In this document: in pieces, positions 27,970-37,124 of the stretch
Layout of the letters: each line of letters begins with the position of its first letter
How positions within the stretch are numbered: the stretch's first letter is position 1
Origin: Bradyrhizobium sp. sBnM-33
GTDB lineage: Bacteria; Pseudomonadota; Alphaproteobacteria; Rhizobiales; Xanthobacteraceae
Direction of reading: 5' to 3'
NCBI RefSeq assembly: GCF_032917945.1
Contig: NZ_CP136624.1
Location: 4,712,001-4,776,000 of the forward strand
DNA length: 64,000 nt
The notes under the pieces: generated by a model
Seen by the model: only the letters and a program-made list of their open reading frames with translations
Told to the model about the DNA's origin: nothing
Database searches by the model: none
Position numbers and translations under genes: made by a program

Positions 27970-28026
27970 CCATAACGTGGTCAGGTGGGAACCACACCCA
28001 TTTAGTCCCCGTTTGGCGGTTCAGAA

Positions 28027-28269
28027 GTGGCCACCCTCGATAAAGTCAGCGTCGACCTCATGGTGGTGCTCGGCACCACCACCATGCCCATCCACCAGGT
28101 GATGCGGCTTTCCCGCGGCGCCATTATCGAACTGGACGCCACCGAGGCGGACGAGGTCAAGATCCTCGCCAATAACTTGCCCATTGCTTCCGGCGTGGTG
28201 CTGGTCGATCGCAACCGCATCGCGGTCGAAGTCAAGCAAATGCTGCCGAAATCCCCTGATGTCAGGTAG
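28027..28269 (+). CDS. fliN: FliN-like flagellar switch protein
   Basis: This 80-residue protein is the SpoA/FliN domain alone: VSVDLMVVLGTTTMPIHQVM, RLSRGAIIELD, then LANNLPIASGVVLVDRNRIA. It would sit in the flagellar C-ring that switches rotation. It starts at GTG 28027. It is short for FliN and lies alone, outside a flagellar cluster. A CtrA-like box sits upstream. Confidence 0.85.
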   Translation: MATLDKVSVDLMVVLGTTTMPIHQVMRLSRGAIIELDATEADEVKILANNLPIASGVVLVDRNRIAVEVKQMLPKSPDVR

Positions 28270-28366
28270 TGATCGGAGCGCAAAACTGCCTTGTCCCTGC
28301 ATCCCTGATTTGTTACATCGCAGCCGTTGATCCGGCGGGCTGCAATCCTTCCAGCCGGTATCCCAA

Positions 28367-28451
28367 GCGCTCGTGGCGGAATTGGTAGACGCGCTGCCTT
28401 GAGGTGGCAGTGAGTAACATCGTGGGGGTTCGAGTCCCTCCGAGCGCACCA
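28367..28451 (+). tRNA. tRNA-Leu (anticodon GAG)
   Basis: The 5' acceptor GCGCTCG (28367-28373) pairs with CGAGCGC (28441-28447), followed by A and an encoded CCA. The anticodon arm CTGCC-TTGAGGT-GGCAG gives GAG. A long variable arm and the GGTTCGAGTCC T-arm fit a class II leucine tRNA. An integrase ends 23 bases downstream, making its 3' end a likely attachment site. Confidence 0.95.
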
Positions 28452-28473
28452 CCCCACACTTGGCGTTGAAATC

Positions 28474-29540
28474 TCAGGGTTTTTTTCGCCGGTTACTCTC
28501 AAAAGTTACTATTCTGTTCTGGTTGGTCGGCATCGCCAGATCGGCGATGTTCTCCATTTGATCATAGGCCTCGATCTTCTCCATCCCGCTGATCGCAAGC
28601 TTGTCCCGGTTCGCTTTGGCGATGTAGAGCGCCGGCATTTTGTGATCGCGCCAGCCGAACATCGCCATCATCTGCGCTTCCGTGCACTCCGAGTAGGCCG
28701 CGACTTCGGCGCGCGCCTTGCGCACGCCATGGCAATTCTTTTTGGGCTCGTTGACGCAGGCCAGCCGAGCAAACTTCTTGAACTTTGCCGCCCACGCCTT
28801 CTTGTTCATCGGCATGATCTCGCCCTTCACCAGTTTGCCGGTGAAGACCTCGCCGGTTCCCAAGATGCCGGCATTGCGCGCCGCCGCCAGGGAGACCGCG
28901 AAGTCGCGATGCACGGGCACCGTCGCCGTGGTGTGGCCCTTGCTCTTCTCGGTCGCGACCTTGACCATCATTGTCTCCAACGTCCGCTGCAGGTGGGCGG
29001 ATCCAAAGCGAGAGGCATCGCCGAGCCGCAGGTGAGTGTAGTGGAGGATGTCGAACATCAACCGCGCCTCGGTGCCGAGCGGCCAGCGCGCCCGATACTT
29101 CGCCATATCCTCTTCTGTCCACGGCGCCCAGCCACCGCTCTCGCGCGAGGCTTTTGCCTTGCCACTCTTCAGTCCGATGGTCGGGTCGTCATCCGGCTCG
29201 ATGTGCTCCTCGTCGATCATCCAGCCGATCATGTGGCGCAGCGCCGACAATAGATTGCCGGCCTGAACCGGCGTGCGCGCCTTCAGTTCCTCCCGCAATA
29301 CCCTGCGCATGAGTGCAGCAAACGGTCGCTCGCCGTTGTCATGGAGCAGTGGCTCAATCAGCCCGGTCCGCGCGTCTCGCGTGCTTTCGGCCAGCCCTTC
29401 CTCGCCAATCGCCGGATTGCCAAGCCAGCGGTCACTCTGCCTGTAGAGAGTCCAGTACCAACGCAGGCTGCCCGGAACCGGCGGCGTGGTCGGCAGTGGC
29501 TCGCGCTTTTCGCGCCTTTGCTTTTCGGCGTGGACCCAGT
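28474..29540 (-). pseudogene. Tyrosine recombinase (integrase), 5' end lost
   Basis: The catalytic domain is intact: HYTHLRLGDASRFG (Arg), CHGVRKARAEVAA (His-x-x-Arg), FGWRDHKMPALYIAKA (His and Tyr nucleophile). The upstream core-binding part begins near [19 protein letters not shown]. Before about 29540 the frame is antisense of the ssuD fragment, so the native start is missing. It lies head-on to tRNA-Leu, as in tRNA-targeted islands. It might still be translated from within, but it is probably crippled. Confidence 0.75.
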
Positions 29541-29544
29541 CGGT

Positions 29545-30139
29545 GGCGTCGCCGAACTTGCCGATCTGACCTGGGGCGAGCCGCCGGCGCAGGTGGCCGA
29601 GAAGATCAACCGGGTGAAAGCGGTTGCCGAAGCGCGCGGGCGAAAACTCTCGTTCGGCATCCGCCTGCATGTGATCGTGCGCGAGACCAATGCTGAAGCC
29701 TGGAAGGCGGCGGATGAGCTGATCCAGCACGTCACCGACGAGACCGTCGCCTCGGCGCAGAAGATATTTTCCCGGATGGATTCGGTCGGCCAGCAGCGCA
29801 TGGCGCAGCTGCATGGCGGACGTCGCGACAAAGCTTGAAATCAGCCCCAATCTCTGGGCCGGCGTTGGGCTGGTGCGCGGCGGGGCAGGGACGGCGCTGG
29901 TCGGCGATCCCGCCACGGTGGCGGCGCGGATCCGTGAATATCAGGACGTCGGCATCGATACCTTCATCATGTCGGGTTATCCGCATCTGGAGGAGGCCTA
30001 TCGCTTCGCCGAACTGGTGTTTCCGCTGTTGTCGCTGCAGCAGCCGAACAATGTGACGCCGATCCGCGTCAACACCGGCCCGTTCGGCGAGACCATCGCC
30101 AATGCACATCGTCCCCTCGTCAAGGCGTCGCAATCATGA
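29545..30139 (+). pseudogene. ssuD: Alkanesulfonate monooxygenase SsuD, 5'-truncated and frameshifted
   Basis: Similarity to the FMNH2-dependent SsuD begins at [15 protein letters not shown] and runs through [17 protein letters not shown] and [20 protein letters not shown]. There an extra A in the triplet at about 29835 makes a stop. The next frame continues [20 protein letters not shown] and [18 protein letters not shown] to 30139. Only about the C-terminal half remains, so it cannot be active. It joins the integrase end directly, suggesting a deletion removed the sequence between. Confidence 0.85.
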
Positions 30140-30939
30140 GCCTGATCGAAAGCCTTCCGCGTGTCCGACGCCTGCGCCTGCCGCGCGCCGACGGTCTCAT
30201 TCCATGGATCGTGCCGCTTGCGATCATCCTGATCTGGCAAGTTGCGTGCGTGACCGGCTTCGTCTCGGCGCGCGTGCTGCCGGCGCCGAGCGATGTGGCG
30301 CTGGCGGGATGGAAGCTGTTGCTGTCAGGGGAACTGGCACGCAACATCTGGGTCAGTTTCTGGCGGGCCAGCGTCGGCTTCCTGATCGGCGGCAGCATCG
30401 GCTTTGCCTTCGGCCTCGCCAACGGCCTGTCGCAACTCTCCAGCAAGTTGACTGACACGACCTTGCAGATGGTGCGCAACATTCCGCATCTGGCGCTGAT
30501 CCCGCTGGTGATTCTGTGGTTCGGCATCGATGAGTCCGCAAAACTGTTCCTGGTCGCACTCGGGGTGTTCTTTCCGATCTACCTCAACACGCTGCACGGC
30601 ATCCGCACCGTCGATCCGCAGCTGATCGAGATGGGACGCATCTACGGCATGACCGACGGCGAATTGTTCCGCCGGGTGATCTTTCCGGGGGCATTGCCGT
30701 CGATCTTCGTCGGCCTGCGCTTTGCGCTCGGCATCATGTGGCTGACCCTGATCGTGGCGGAAACCATCGCAGCGTCGTCCGGCCTCGGCTACATGGCGAT
30801 GCAGGCGCGCGAATTCATGCTGATCGATGTCGTGGTGCTCTCCATCCTGATCTACGCGCTGCTTGGAAAGCTGGCCGACAGCGTACGCGGGCTGGAACGG
30901 CTGACGCTGTCCTGGCACCCGGCCTTCCAGAAACATTGA
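30136..30939 (+). CDS. ssuC: Sulfonate-type ABC transporter permease SsuC
   Basis: This 267-residue permease has about six membrane helices and the inner-membrane permease loop [21 protein letters not shown], followed by [20 protein letters not shown], the SsuC/TauC signature. It overlaps the ssuD remnant by ATGA and precedes ssuB and a flavin reductase, the classic sulfonate use order. The dedicated binding protein SsuA is not seen, so with ssuD dead the pathway here is incomplete. Confidence 0.9.
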   Translation: MSLIESLPRVRRLRLPRADGLIPWIVPLAIILIWQVACVTGFVSARVLPAPSDVALAGWKLLLSGELARNIWVSFWRASVGFLIGGSIGFAFGLANGLSQLSSKLTDTTLQMVRNIPHLALIPLVILWFGIDESAKLFLVALGVFFPIYLNTLHGIRTVDPQLIEMGRIYGMTDGELFRRVIFPGALPSIFVGLRFALGIMWLTLIVAETIAASSGLGYMAMQAREFMLIDVVVLSILIYALLGKLADSVRGLERLTLSWHPAFQKH

Positions 30940-30975
30940 TGCAGAAACCTCGAGGCAGAAACATTGAGGATTGAA

Positions 30976-31821
30976 ATGCAGGAAGCTCTTCGTTTTCGCC
31001 CCGTCGATGCCGAAGCCTTGAAGCGCTCCGGCTTTGTCAGGCCGGCGCGGCTGTTGCGGCGTGATGCGGACGCCCTGTTGCGCGGGCTATCGCTGACGAT
31101 CCGCGGTTTGCGCAAATCGTTCGGTGATAATGAGGTGCTGCGCGGCATCGACCTGCACATACCGGCGGGCCAGTTCGTCGCCATCGTCGGCCGCAGCGGT
31201 TGCGGCAAGAGCACGCTGCTGCGGCTGATCGCGGGCCTCGAAACCGTCACGGCGGGCACCATTGACTTCGGCGAGGAAACGCGCGCGGAAGACGTCCGCG
31301 TGATGTTTCAGGAGCCGCGGTTGCTGCCCTGGGCCCGGGTGCTGTCGAATGTCGAGGTCGGTCTCGGCCGCGAGCGAACCTCACCGGACGCGCAGGCCCG
31401 CGCCGAGAGCGCGCTGGTGCAGGTCGGCCTTACCGAAAAACGGGAGCAATGGCCGGCGGTTCTCTCCGGCGGACAAAAACAGCGCGCGGCGCTGGCGCGG
31501 GCCTTGGTCAGCCGTCCGCGCGTGCTGGCCTTTGACGAGCCGCTCGGCGCGCTGGATGCCCTGACGCGCATCTCGATGCAGCGGCTGCTGGAGCAGGTCT
31601 GGCACGATCAGGCCTTCACGGCGATCCTGGTGACGCATGACGTCGCCGAGGCCGTCGCACTGGCCGACCGCGTTCTGGTGATCGAGGACGGCCGCATCGC
31701 CCACGATATCGATGTCGATATCCCGCGTCCGAGGCGCCGGGGTTCTGCGGAACTTGCTGCGCTGGAAGGCTCGATCCTGAAGAACCTGCTGCAAGGCGCC
31801 GAGGACAGTTCCGACCTGTGA
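30976..31821 (+). CDS. ssuB: Sulfonate-type ABC transporter ATPase SsuB
   Basis: The ATG at 30976 follows GAGGA and gives 281 residues. Walker A is [17 protein letters not shown], the Q-loop [11 protein letters not shown] is the nitrate/sulfonate type, the signature [15 protein letters not shown] is intact, and Walker B is [12 protein letters not shown] with a following His in [10 protein letters not shown] 50-residue N-terminal extension precedes the ATPase core, as in rhizobial SsuB. It partners SsuC. Confidence 0.92.
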   Translation: MQEALRFRPVDAEALKRSGFVRPARLLRRDADALLRGLSLTIRGLRKSFGDNEVLRGIDLHIPAGQFVAIVGRSGCGKSTLLRLIAGLETVTAGTIDFGEETRAEDVRVMFQEPRLLPWARVLSNVEVGLGRERTSPDAQARAESALVQVGLTEKREQWPAVLSGGQKQRAALARALVSRPRVLAFDEPLGALDALTRISMQRLLEQVWHDQAFTAILVTHDVAEAVALADRVLVIEDGRIAHDIDVDIPRPRRRGSAELAALEGSILKNLLQGAEDSSDL

Positions 31822-31828
31822 GGCCATC

Positions 31829-32413
31829 ATGAACTCCGTTGTCCGCCATATCGCGATCGATCGCCGGGTTTCCGAACACGATTTTCGCGGCGCCATGCGC
31901 CAGTTGACGGGCGGCGTGAGCGTCATCACGGCCGGGCGCGGCAAGGACATTTCGGGGATGACGGTGACCTCGGTGTCGTCGCTGTCGGTCGATCCGCCGG
32001 CGCTGATCGTCAGCGTCAACCGGCAGGCGTCCTCTTGGCCGCTGCTGCAGCGGTACGGTTTCTTCGGCGTCAATATCCTGACGTCAGATCAGATCGACGT
32101 CGCCGAGCGGTTTGCCGGCAAGGACGGACTCAAGGGCTTGGAGCGGTTTACTGGCGCCGAGTGGACGACGCGCGCTTCGGGCGTGCCGTTGCTGGCTGGC
32201 GCACTGGCCGCGATCGATTGTGAGGTGGAGGAAATCATCGAGCGGCATTCCCATGCCATTCTGATTGGGCGGGTGCTGGATCTGCAACTCTCGACCCGCT
32301 CTGCGGCGCTGGCTTATTGGCACGGGCAATATGTCGCGATCGACCGGGACGAGGACGCGGTTAAACTGGCCGAGGTCAGCGTTCCGTTTTCGCGTCGTCC
32401 ACGAACGCAATAA
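31829..32413 (+). CDS. Flavin reductase family protein
   Basis: This 194-residue flavin reductase domain has FRGAMRQLTGGVSVITAGRG, then SGMTVTSVSSLSVDPPALIV, and FFGVNILTSDQ. It would supply FMNH2 to SsuD-type monooxygenases. It starts 7 bases after ssuB. With the adjacent ssuD destroyed, it may serve another monooxygenase. Confidence 0.87.
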   Translation: MNSVVRHIAIDRRVSEHDFRGAMRQLTGGVSVITAGRGKDISGMTVTSVSSLSVDPPALIVSVNRQASSWPLLQRYGFFGVNILTSDQIDVAERFAGKDGLKGLERFTGAEWTTRASGVPLLAGALAAIDCEVEEIIERHSHAILIGRVLDLQLSTRSAALAYWHGQYVAIDRDEDAVKLAEVSVPFSRRPRTQ

Positions 32414-33013
32414 GAAATCACTGAGAATCAGGGCTCAATGATTCCGATTGACCACTTCTGGCCGCGAAGCGGACACTGGCAACTGTCGCTAATTCGCCGA
32501 ATGAGCGCCCGATCGGCATGTGCGTAGCTGTGAGCGCGTTTCACGCGTCATGGCATCGCCGCGCTGAGCGGCTAGGTTGATCGCACCCAAATGAAACCGC
32601 ACAGAAACGGCGGAAATGAATGACGGGCTCCCAGTCGAGGTTATTCGACGTCGGTGCCCGCGTGTACAGGCGTCACGACAAGAATGACCTGGGCACCGTG
32701 ACAGAAAAGGACTGGGCCGGAGTCACCGTCAAACGGGACAACCGGCCCCAGCGCTACAACGCGGTCCTTATACAGATGTTGGACAAATAGAACACTTGCG
32801 CGAACGGTTGCGGCGGCTCGCCGCGCTTGCATAGTTTTTCTGCAGCAAGTCATGAATTGATGCAATCGCAGCCACAACATCATGCTTGACAGCATGGTCG
32901 TTCTAAGGGAGCCTAACGTACAAGCGTTGGGCAAAGCTGCCCTTTAACGCGATAAGTTCAAACCATTTCCAACACCGCGCTTCAGGTTCGAGCGTGTCCA
33001 GTTGGTGGCGAGG
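32414..33013. other. Long intergenic leader region before the amide locus
   Basis: About 600 bases contain no convincing gene. A repeat-like motif (CACTTCTGGCCGCGAAGCGG) lies at about 32449. Two TTGAC-type hexamers (such as TTGACA near 32887) could be -35 elements. A small stem CGCGCTT/GAGCGTG lies at about 32978-33000, just before the terminator at 33014. Confidence 0.4.
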
Positions 33014-33054
33014 GCGCCCTCGGCTTCACAGCCGGCGGGCGCTTTTTGTTTTTT
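33014..33054 (+). terminator. Leader terminator, possible ANTAR-controlled attenuator
   Basis: GCGCCC and CGGCT pair with AGCCG and GGGCGC, followed by TTTTTGTTTTTT, a strong intrinsic terminator. It lies 14 bases before the amiC-like start and 600 bases from the previous gene. GAGGGCGCCCTC, overlapping its left arm, could form a competing hairpin. The second gene of the operon encodes an AmiR-type ANTAR antiterminator, so regulated read-through is the natural model. Confidence 0.7.
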
Positions 33055-33067
33055 GATCGGGTGATTG

Positions 33068-34225
33068 GTGCGGAAGCAGTATCGTATCGGCGTGATGTTT
33101 TCGACGACGGGGCCTTACAGCGTCGTCGCGCGCTCGATGCTGAACGGCGCGATGCTGGCGTTCCGTGAAAATGCCGAGGCCGCCGGCCCGGTTGTTCTGG
33201 AGCCGGTCGTGGTCAACCCGTCGGGCGATCTCGCGCGTTACCGTGCGCTCAGCCTCGAACTGCTCGGCGCAGGCATCCGGCAGGTGGTCGGCTGCTATAC
33301 CTCCTCGAGCCGCAAGGAGGTCATTCCGTGCTTCGAGAAGTTCGATGGGCTATTGTGGTATCCGTCGCACTACGAGGGCTTCGAAAGCTCCGACAATGTG
33401 ATCTATACCGGCGCGTCGCCCAATCAGCATGTTCTGCCACTGGTCGACTACCTCGCATCGAGGGTCGGCGACCGGGCCTTTTGCGTCGGCTCCAACTACA
33501 TCTGGGCCTGGGAGAACAACCGCATCTTCCGCGAGGCACTGACCGCGCGCGGCGGCAGCGTGATCGCGGAGCGGTATCTGTCGGTGGGCGACACCGAGTT
33601 CGACCAGGTGATATCGGCGATCCTCGACCAGCGTCCCGATTTCGTCTTCAACAATCTGATCGGTACCAGCGCATACGCGTTCTTCCGTGCGTTCCGCGCT
33701 GCCTGCAAAGTGCGCGGCATCGATCAGGCCAATGATATTCCGGTGGCGAGCTGCACGCTGTCGGAACCGGAACTGGCCGAAATCGGCGGCGGGGCCATCG
33801 ATGGGCATCTCAGTTCCAGCGTCTATTTCTCGTCCCTGAATTCGCCGCCGAATGCGGCCTTTATCGAAACCTACACCAAGGCGTTTCCTGACGGGCCGGT
33901 ATCGTCCGCCGATGCGGAAGCTTCCTACATCGCGGTCAAGCTGCTGGCCGCGTCGCTGGAACAGGCCGGCACCGACGACGCCCGCCCCGTGCGCGCTGCG
34001 GTCGCGAACCAGCGGCTACTGGCGCCGCAGGGTGAGGTGCGTATTGATCCACAGACCCATCACGCCTGGCTGACGCCGCGCATCGGCCGCTCGGCCGCCA
34101 ACGGGCAATTCGAAGTGCTGCTGGAAGCGCGCAGCCCCGTCGCTCCCGATCCCTATCTCGTCCAGTCGTCACCGCGTTTCGCGGTCACAATGCGCTCCCC
34201 CGTGCTCAGAGTGGTGCAATCATGA
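33068..34225 (+). CDS. AmiC-like amide sensor (periplasmic-binding fold)
   Basis: The protein begins at GTG 33068 (VRKQYRIGVMFSTTGPYSVV) without a signal peptide, so it is cytoplasmic like Pseudomonas AmiC. The type I binding-protein fold shows VGCYTSSSRKEVIPCFEKFD, LLWYPSHYEGFESSDNVIYT and FCVGSNYIWAWENNRI. At about 385 residues the length fits AmiC. AmiC sequesters AmiR until amide binds. It overlaps the amiR-like gene by ATGA. Confidence 0.85.
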   Translation: MRKQYRIGVMFSTTGPYSVVARSMLNGAMLAFRENAEAAGPVVLEPVVVNPSGDLARYRALSLELLGAGIRQVVGCYTSSSRKEVIPCFEKFDGLLWYPSHYEGFESSDNVIYTGASPNQHVLPLVDYLASRVGDRAFCVGSNYIWAWENNRIFREALTARGGSVIAERYLSVGDTEFDQVISAILDQRPDFVFNNLIGTSAYAFFRAFRAACKVRGIDQANDIPVASCTLSEPELAEIGGGAIDGHLSSSVYFSSLNSPPNAAFIETYTKAFPDGPVSSADAEASYIAVKLLAASLEQAGTDDARPVRAAVANQRLLAPQGEVRIDPQTHHAWLTPRIGRSAANGQFEVLLEARSPVAPDPYLVQSSPRFAVTMRSPVLRVVQS

Positions 34226-34887
34226 CATCCCGACTGCTCCAGAATTTCAAAGATGGCCGCGCTTTGGTGATTACGGCGCGCGGCGGAAGGGAGACCACGC
34301 TCGAAACGACGCTCGCTAAGCTCGGCGTCTCCTGCGAATACCCGGAAATTGTCGGCGGCCGCGCCCAGATCGATATCGGCAGTCTTCAGGCCGAACGTGA
34401 CATCCTGTTCGTCGACGGCGACCTCGAAGGCGCGGTTGCGATCGACGTCAATCCGGTCTCGCGCCTGCCGCCAGTGCCGGTGATCGGTTTGGTCGGCGTT
34501 GAGGCGCCGAGCCGGCTCAAGGCACTGGTCAACTTTGGCGCCACCTCCTTCCTGCGCAAGCCGGTGCATGGCGGCGCCGTTTACACCTCGCTTTTCATGG
34601 GCATCAATCAGTTCCTGCTGCGTAACAACATGTATGCCCGTCTTCAGGATCTCGAAGGTCGCCGCCGTGGCCGCCGTGCCGTGATCCGCGCGGTGATCTT
34701 CTTGATGAAGCAGGACGGTCTCGATGAAGAGGGCGCCTATTCCCAGCTTCGCCGCGAGAGCATGCGCGCGCGGCAGAATCTGGAACTTTACTGCGAGGGG
34801 TTTCTAAGCAGACGGGTCGATTCGCCCGACATTCCCGGCCGCGCGAACAGCATCACGCTGAGAGGCGGAACCAAGCAAGCGATGTAG
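34222..34887 (+). CDS. AmiR-like ANTAR antitermination regulator
   Basis: This 221-residue protein has an N-terminal pseudo-receiver (RALVITARGGRETTLETTLA ... ILFVDGDLEGAV) lacking a clear phospho-Asp, as in AmiR. A central helix follows, and then a C-terminal ANTAR RNA-binding domain (RAVIRAVIFLMKQDGLDEEG, then AYSQLRRESMRARQNLELYC). It should bind the leader RNA and prevent termination when released by the AmiC-like partner. The terminator at 33014 is the likely target. Confidence 0.87.
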   Translation: MTSRLLQNFKDGRALVITARGGRETTLETTLAKLGVSCEYPEIVGGRAQIDIGSLQAERDILFVDGDLEGAVAIDVNPVSRLPPVPVIGLVGVEAPSRLKALVNFGATSFLRKPVHGGAVYTSLFMGINQFLLRNNMYARLQDLEGRRRGRRAVIRAVIFLMKQDGLDEEGAYSQLRRESMRARQNLELYCEGFLSRRVDSPDIPGRANSITLRGGTKQAM

Positions 34888-34898
34888 GAGACACCGAC

Positions 34899-36135
34899 AT
34901 GACCAGAAGTGTATTGCGGGGGCTGCGCGCCGTAGCCCTCACGGGGACGCTTGTCCTCGCGGCAGGTGCGGCGTTTGCGGCAGACCCCATCAAGCTCGGG
35001 GTACTGGAGGATCAATCCGGCGATTTCGCGGCGGCCACCATTGGCAAGGTGCACGCGATCCAGCTTGCGACCGAGGAGATCAACAAGGCTGGCGGCATCG
35101 CCGGCCGTCCGATCGAGCTCGTTACTTACGACCCAGTCCGACAACACCCGCTATCAGGAATTCATGCGCCGGGTGCTGCAGCGTGACAAGGTCGACGTGG
35201 TGTTCGCCGGCTTTTCGTCCGCTTCGCGCGAAGCCTATCGCCCGATCGTCGATCAATTCAACGGCTTTGCGTTCTACAACAATCAGTATGAAGGCGGCGT
35301 CTGTGACGGCCACATGATCGTCACTGGCGCGGTGCCGGAGCAGCAGTTTTCCACGCTAATTCCCTACATGATGGAGAAATACGGCAAGAATGTCTACACG
35401 CTCGCCGCCGACTACAATTTCGGCCAGATCTCGGCGGAATGGGTGCGCAAGATCGTCAAGGAGAACGGCGGCAAGATGGCCGGCGAGGAGTTCATCCCGC
35501 TCGGCGTGTCGCAGTTCTCCCAAAGTATCCAGAACATTCAGAAAGCAAAACCGGATTTCGTGGTGACGCTCTTGGTCGGCACCGCGCAGGCCTCCTATTA
35601 TGAACAAGCGGCATCCGCCAACGTCAATCTGCCGATGGCCTCCTCGGTCAATGTCGGGCAGGGATATGAGCACAAGCGCTTCAAGCCGCCGAGCCTGAAG
35701 GACATGTACGTCACCACCAACTACATCGAGGAGATCGACTCCCCGACCAGCAAGGCGTTCTTCGCCAAGTTCAAGGCCAAGTTCCCGAGCGAGCCCTATG
35801 TGAATCAGGAAGCCGAGAATTCCTATCTCGCGGTCTACCTTTACAAGCAGATGGTGGAACGGGCGAAGTCGACCAAGCGGGAAGACATTCGCAAGGTGAT
35901 CGCGGCCGGCGACGTCTGCATGGATGCCCCGGAAGGCAAGGTCTGCATCGATCCGAAGAGCCAGCACATGTCGCACACCATCTATCTCGCCAAGGTCGGT
36001 GCCGATCACTCGATCTCGTTCCCGAAAGTCTGGGAGGACATCAAGCCGTATTGGCTGGGTGATGCGGGCTGCGACCTAACCAAGAAGGATCCGATGGCAC
36101 AGTACACGCCGTCAAACCCGCCGCCGAAACCCTGA
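34899..36135 (+). pseudogene. Urea/amide ABC transporter binding protein, frameshifted
   Basis: The signal peptide and start of a UrtA/FmdD-like binding protein (GVLEDQSGDFAAATIGKVHA, GGIAGRPIELVTYD) are read from ATG 34899, with GGAG upstream. At about 35131-35136 the frame shifts by one base. The continuation TQSDNTRYQEFMRRVLQRDK runs intact to 36135, through VVFAGFSSASREAYRPIVDQ, NNQYEGGVCDGHMIV and a C-terminal CIDPKSQHMSHTIYLAKVG. A single indel thus splits an otherwise well-preserved gene of about 410 residues. It may be a recent mutation or a sequence error. Confidence 0.85.
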
Positions 36136-36239
36136 CCGTGGCGTCGGCGTCGGCCCGGTGGGTACTCATGGCCGCCGGGGCGATGGTCACTTTAACTATT
36201 GAAGTATCGTAGCCTGCATCCCCATCATCCGGTCGGTTC

Positions 36240-37111
36240 ATGGACATCGCGACACTCGCCTTCTCGGCGCTCTATCAATTCGGCGATGCTTTCGCTTTCC
36301 TGGTGCTGTCGGCATGCGGGCTGGCGGTGATCTTCGGCATGATGGGCGTGATTAATCTCGCACATGGCGAGTTCATCATGTGCGGCGCCTATGTGACGGC
36401 TTCCACCGCTCATGCCGGGCTGCCGCTGCCGCTGGCGATCCTATCCGGCGCTATCGTAGCGGCCCTGGTCGGCGCGCTGGTTGAGCTCGTGGTGATCCGC
36501 CATCTCTATGACCGTCCCCTCGACACGATCGTCGCTACCTGGGGCCTTAGCCTGATTGCGACCCAGGGCACCTTGATCATGGTAGGCTCGACCATGGCCG
36601 GCGTCGGAACCCCGTTCGGCAGCTTTCAGGTCGGCGCGTATTCCTATTCGATCTACCGCCTCGTGCTGTTCGCCTCCGCGCTCGGCGTGCTCGGCGGCCT
36701 CTATGCGCTGTTCAACTGGACCCGCTTTGGCGTGCTCGCCCGCGCCACTATCCAGGTGCCGCACATGGCGGCCGCACTCGGCGTCGACACCCGATTAATC
36801 TACAGCCTCACTTTTGCCTGCGGCGCCGGGCTCGCCGGCCTTGCCGGCGGTCTTTATGCGCCGACCATGACATTGGTGCCGACTATGGGCGCCACCTTCA
36901 TCATGGAAGCCTTTGTCACCGTCGTGATCGGCGGCGCCGACGTGTTCCTTGGGACGGCACCCGCCGGCGCGGTTCTTGCGGTAGTGAAGTCGGTGATGAC
37001 GTCGTGGCAGGGACAATTGTCGGCCAGATCGGTCTCTTGGTGGCTGTGATCATCGTCGTCCGGATACTGCCGAAGGGCATTTCCGGATTCCTGCTGCGCG
37101 AACGAACCTGA
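36240..37111 (+). pseudogene. Branched-chain/urea-type ABC permease (UrtB-like), C-terminal frameshift
   Basis: The first 260 residues form a LivH/UrtB permease: GLAVIFGMMGVINLAHGEFI, then DTIVATWGLSLIATQGTLIM and GAGLAGLAGGLYAPTMTLVP. After TSWQGQL the frame hits a stop at about 37047. A missing base near 37020 restores FGQIGLLVAVIIVVRILPKG and a normal LLRERT ending at 37111. The last membrane helix is therefore lost or altered. The gene lies between the frameshifted binding protein and an intact second permease. Confidence 0.85.
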
Positions 37112-37124
37112 AGGATCCGCTGCA

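Noticed and set aside
32790..32850. Sigma-54 promoter (GG-N10-GC) near TTGCATAG
   Set aside because: The GG and GC pairs are 12 bases apart, not 10, so the match fails.
32641..32934. Minus-strand 97-codon frame in the leader of the amide locus
   Set aside because: No recognisable family or ribosome site; composition is not gene-like.
33000..33060. A guanidine or other riboswitch before the amide operon
   Set aside because: The conserved ykkC core was not found; the hairpin is explained as a terminator, with ANTAR control more consistent with the genes.
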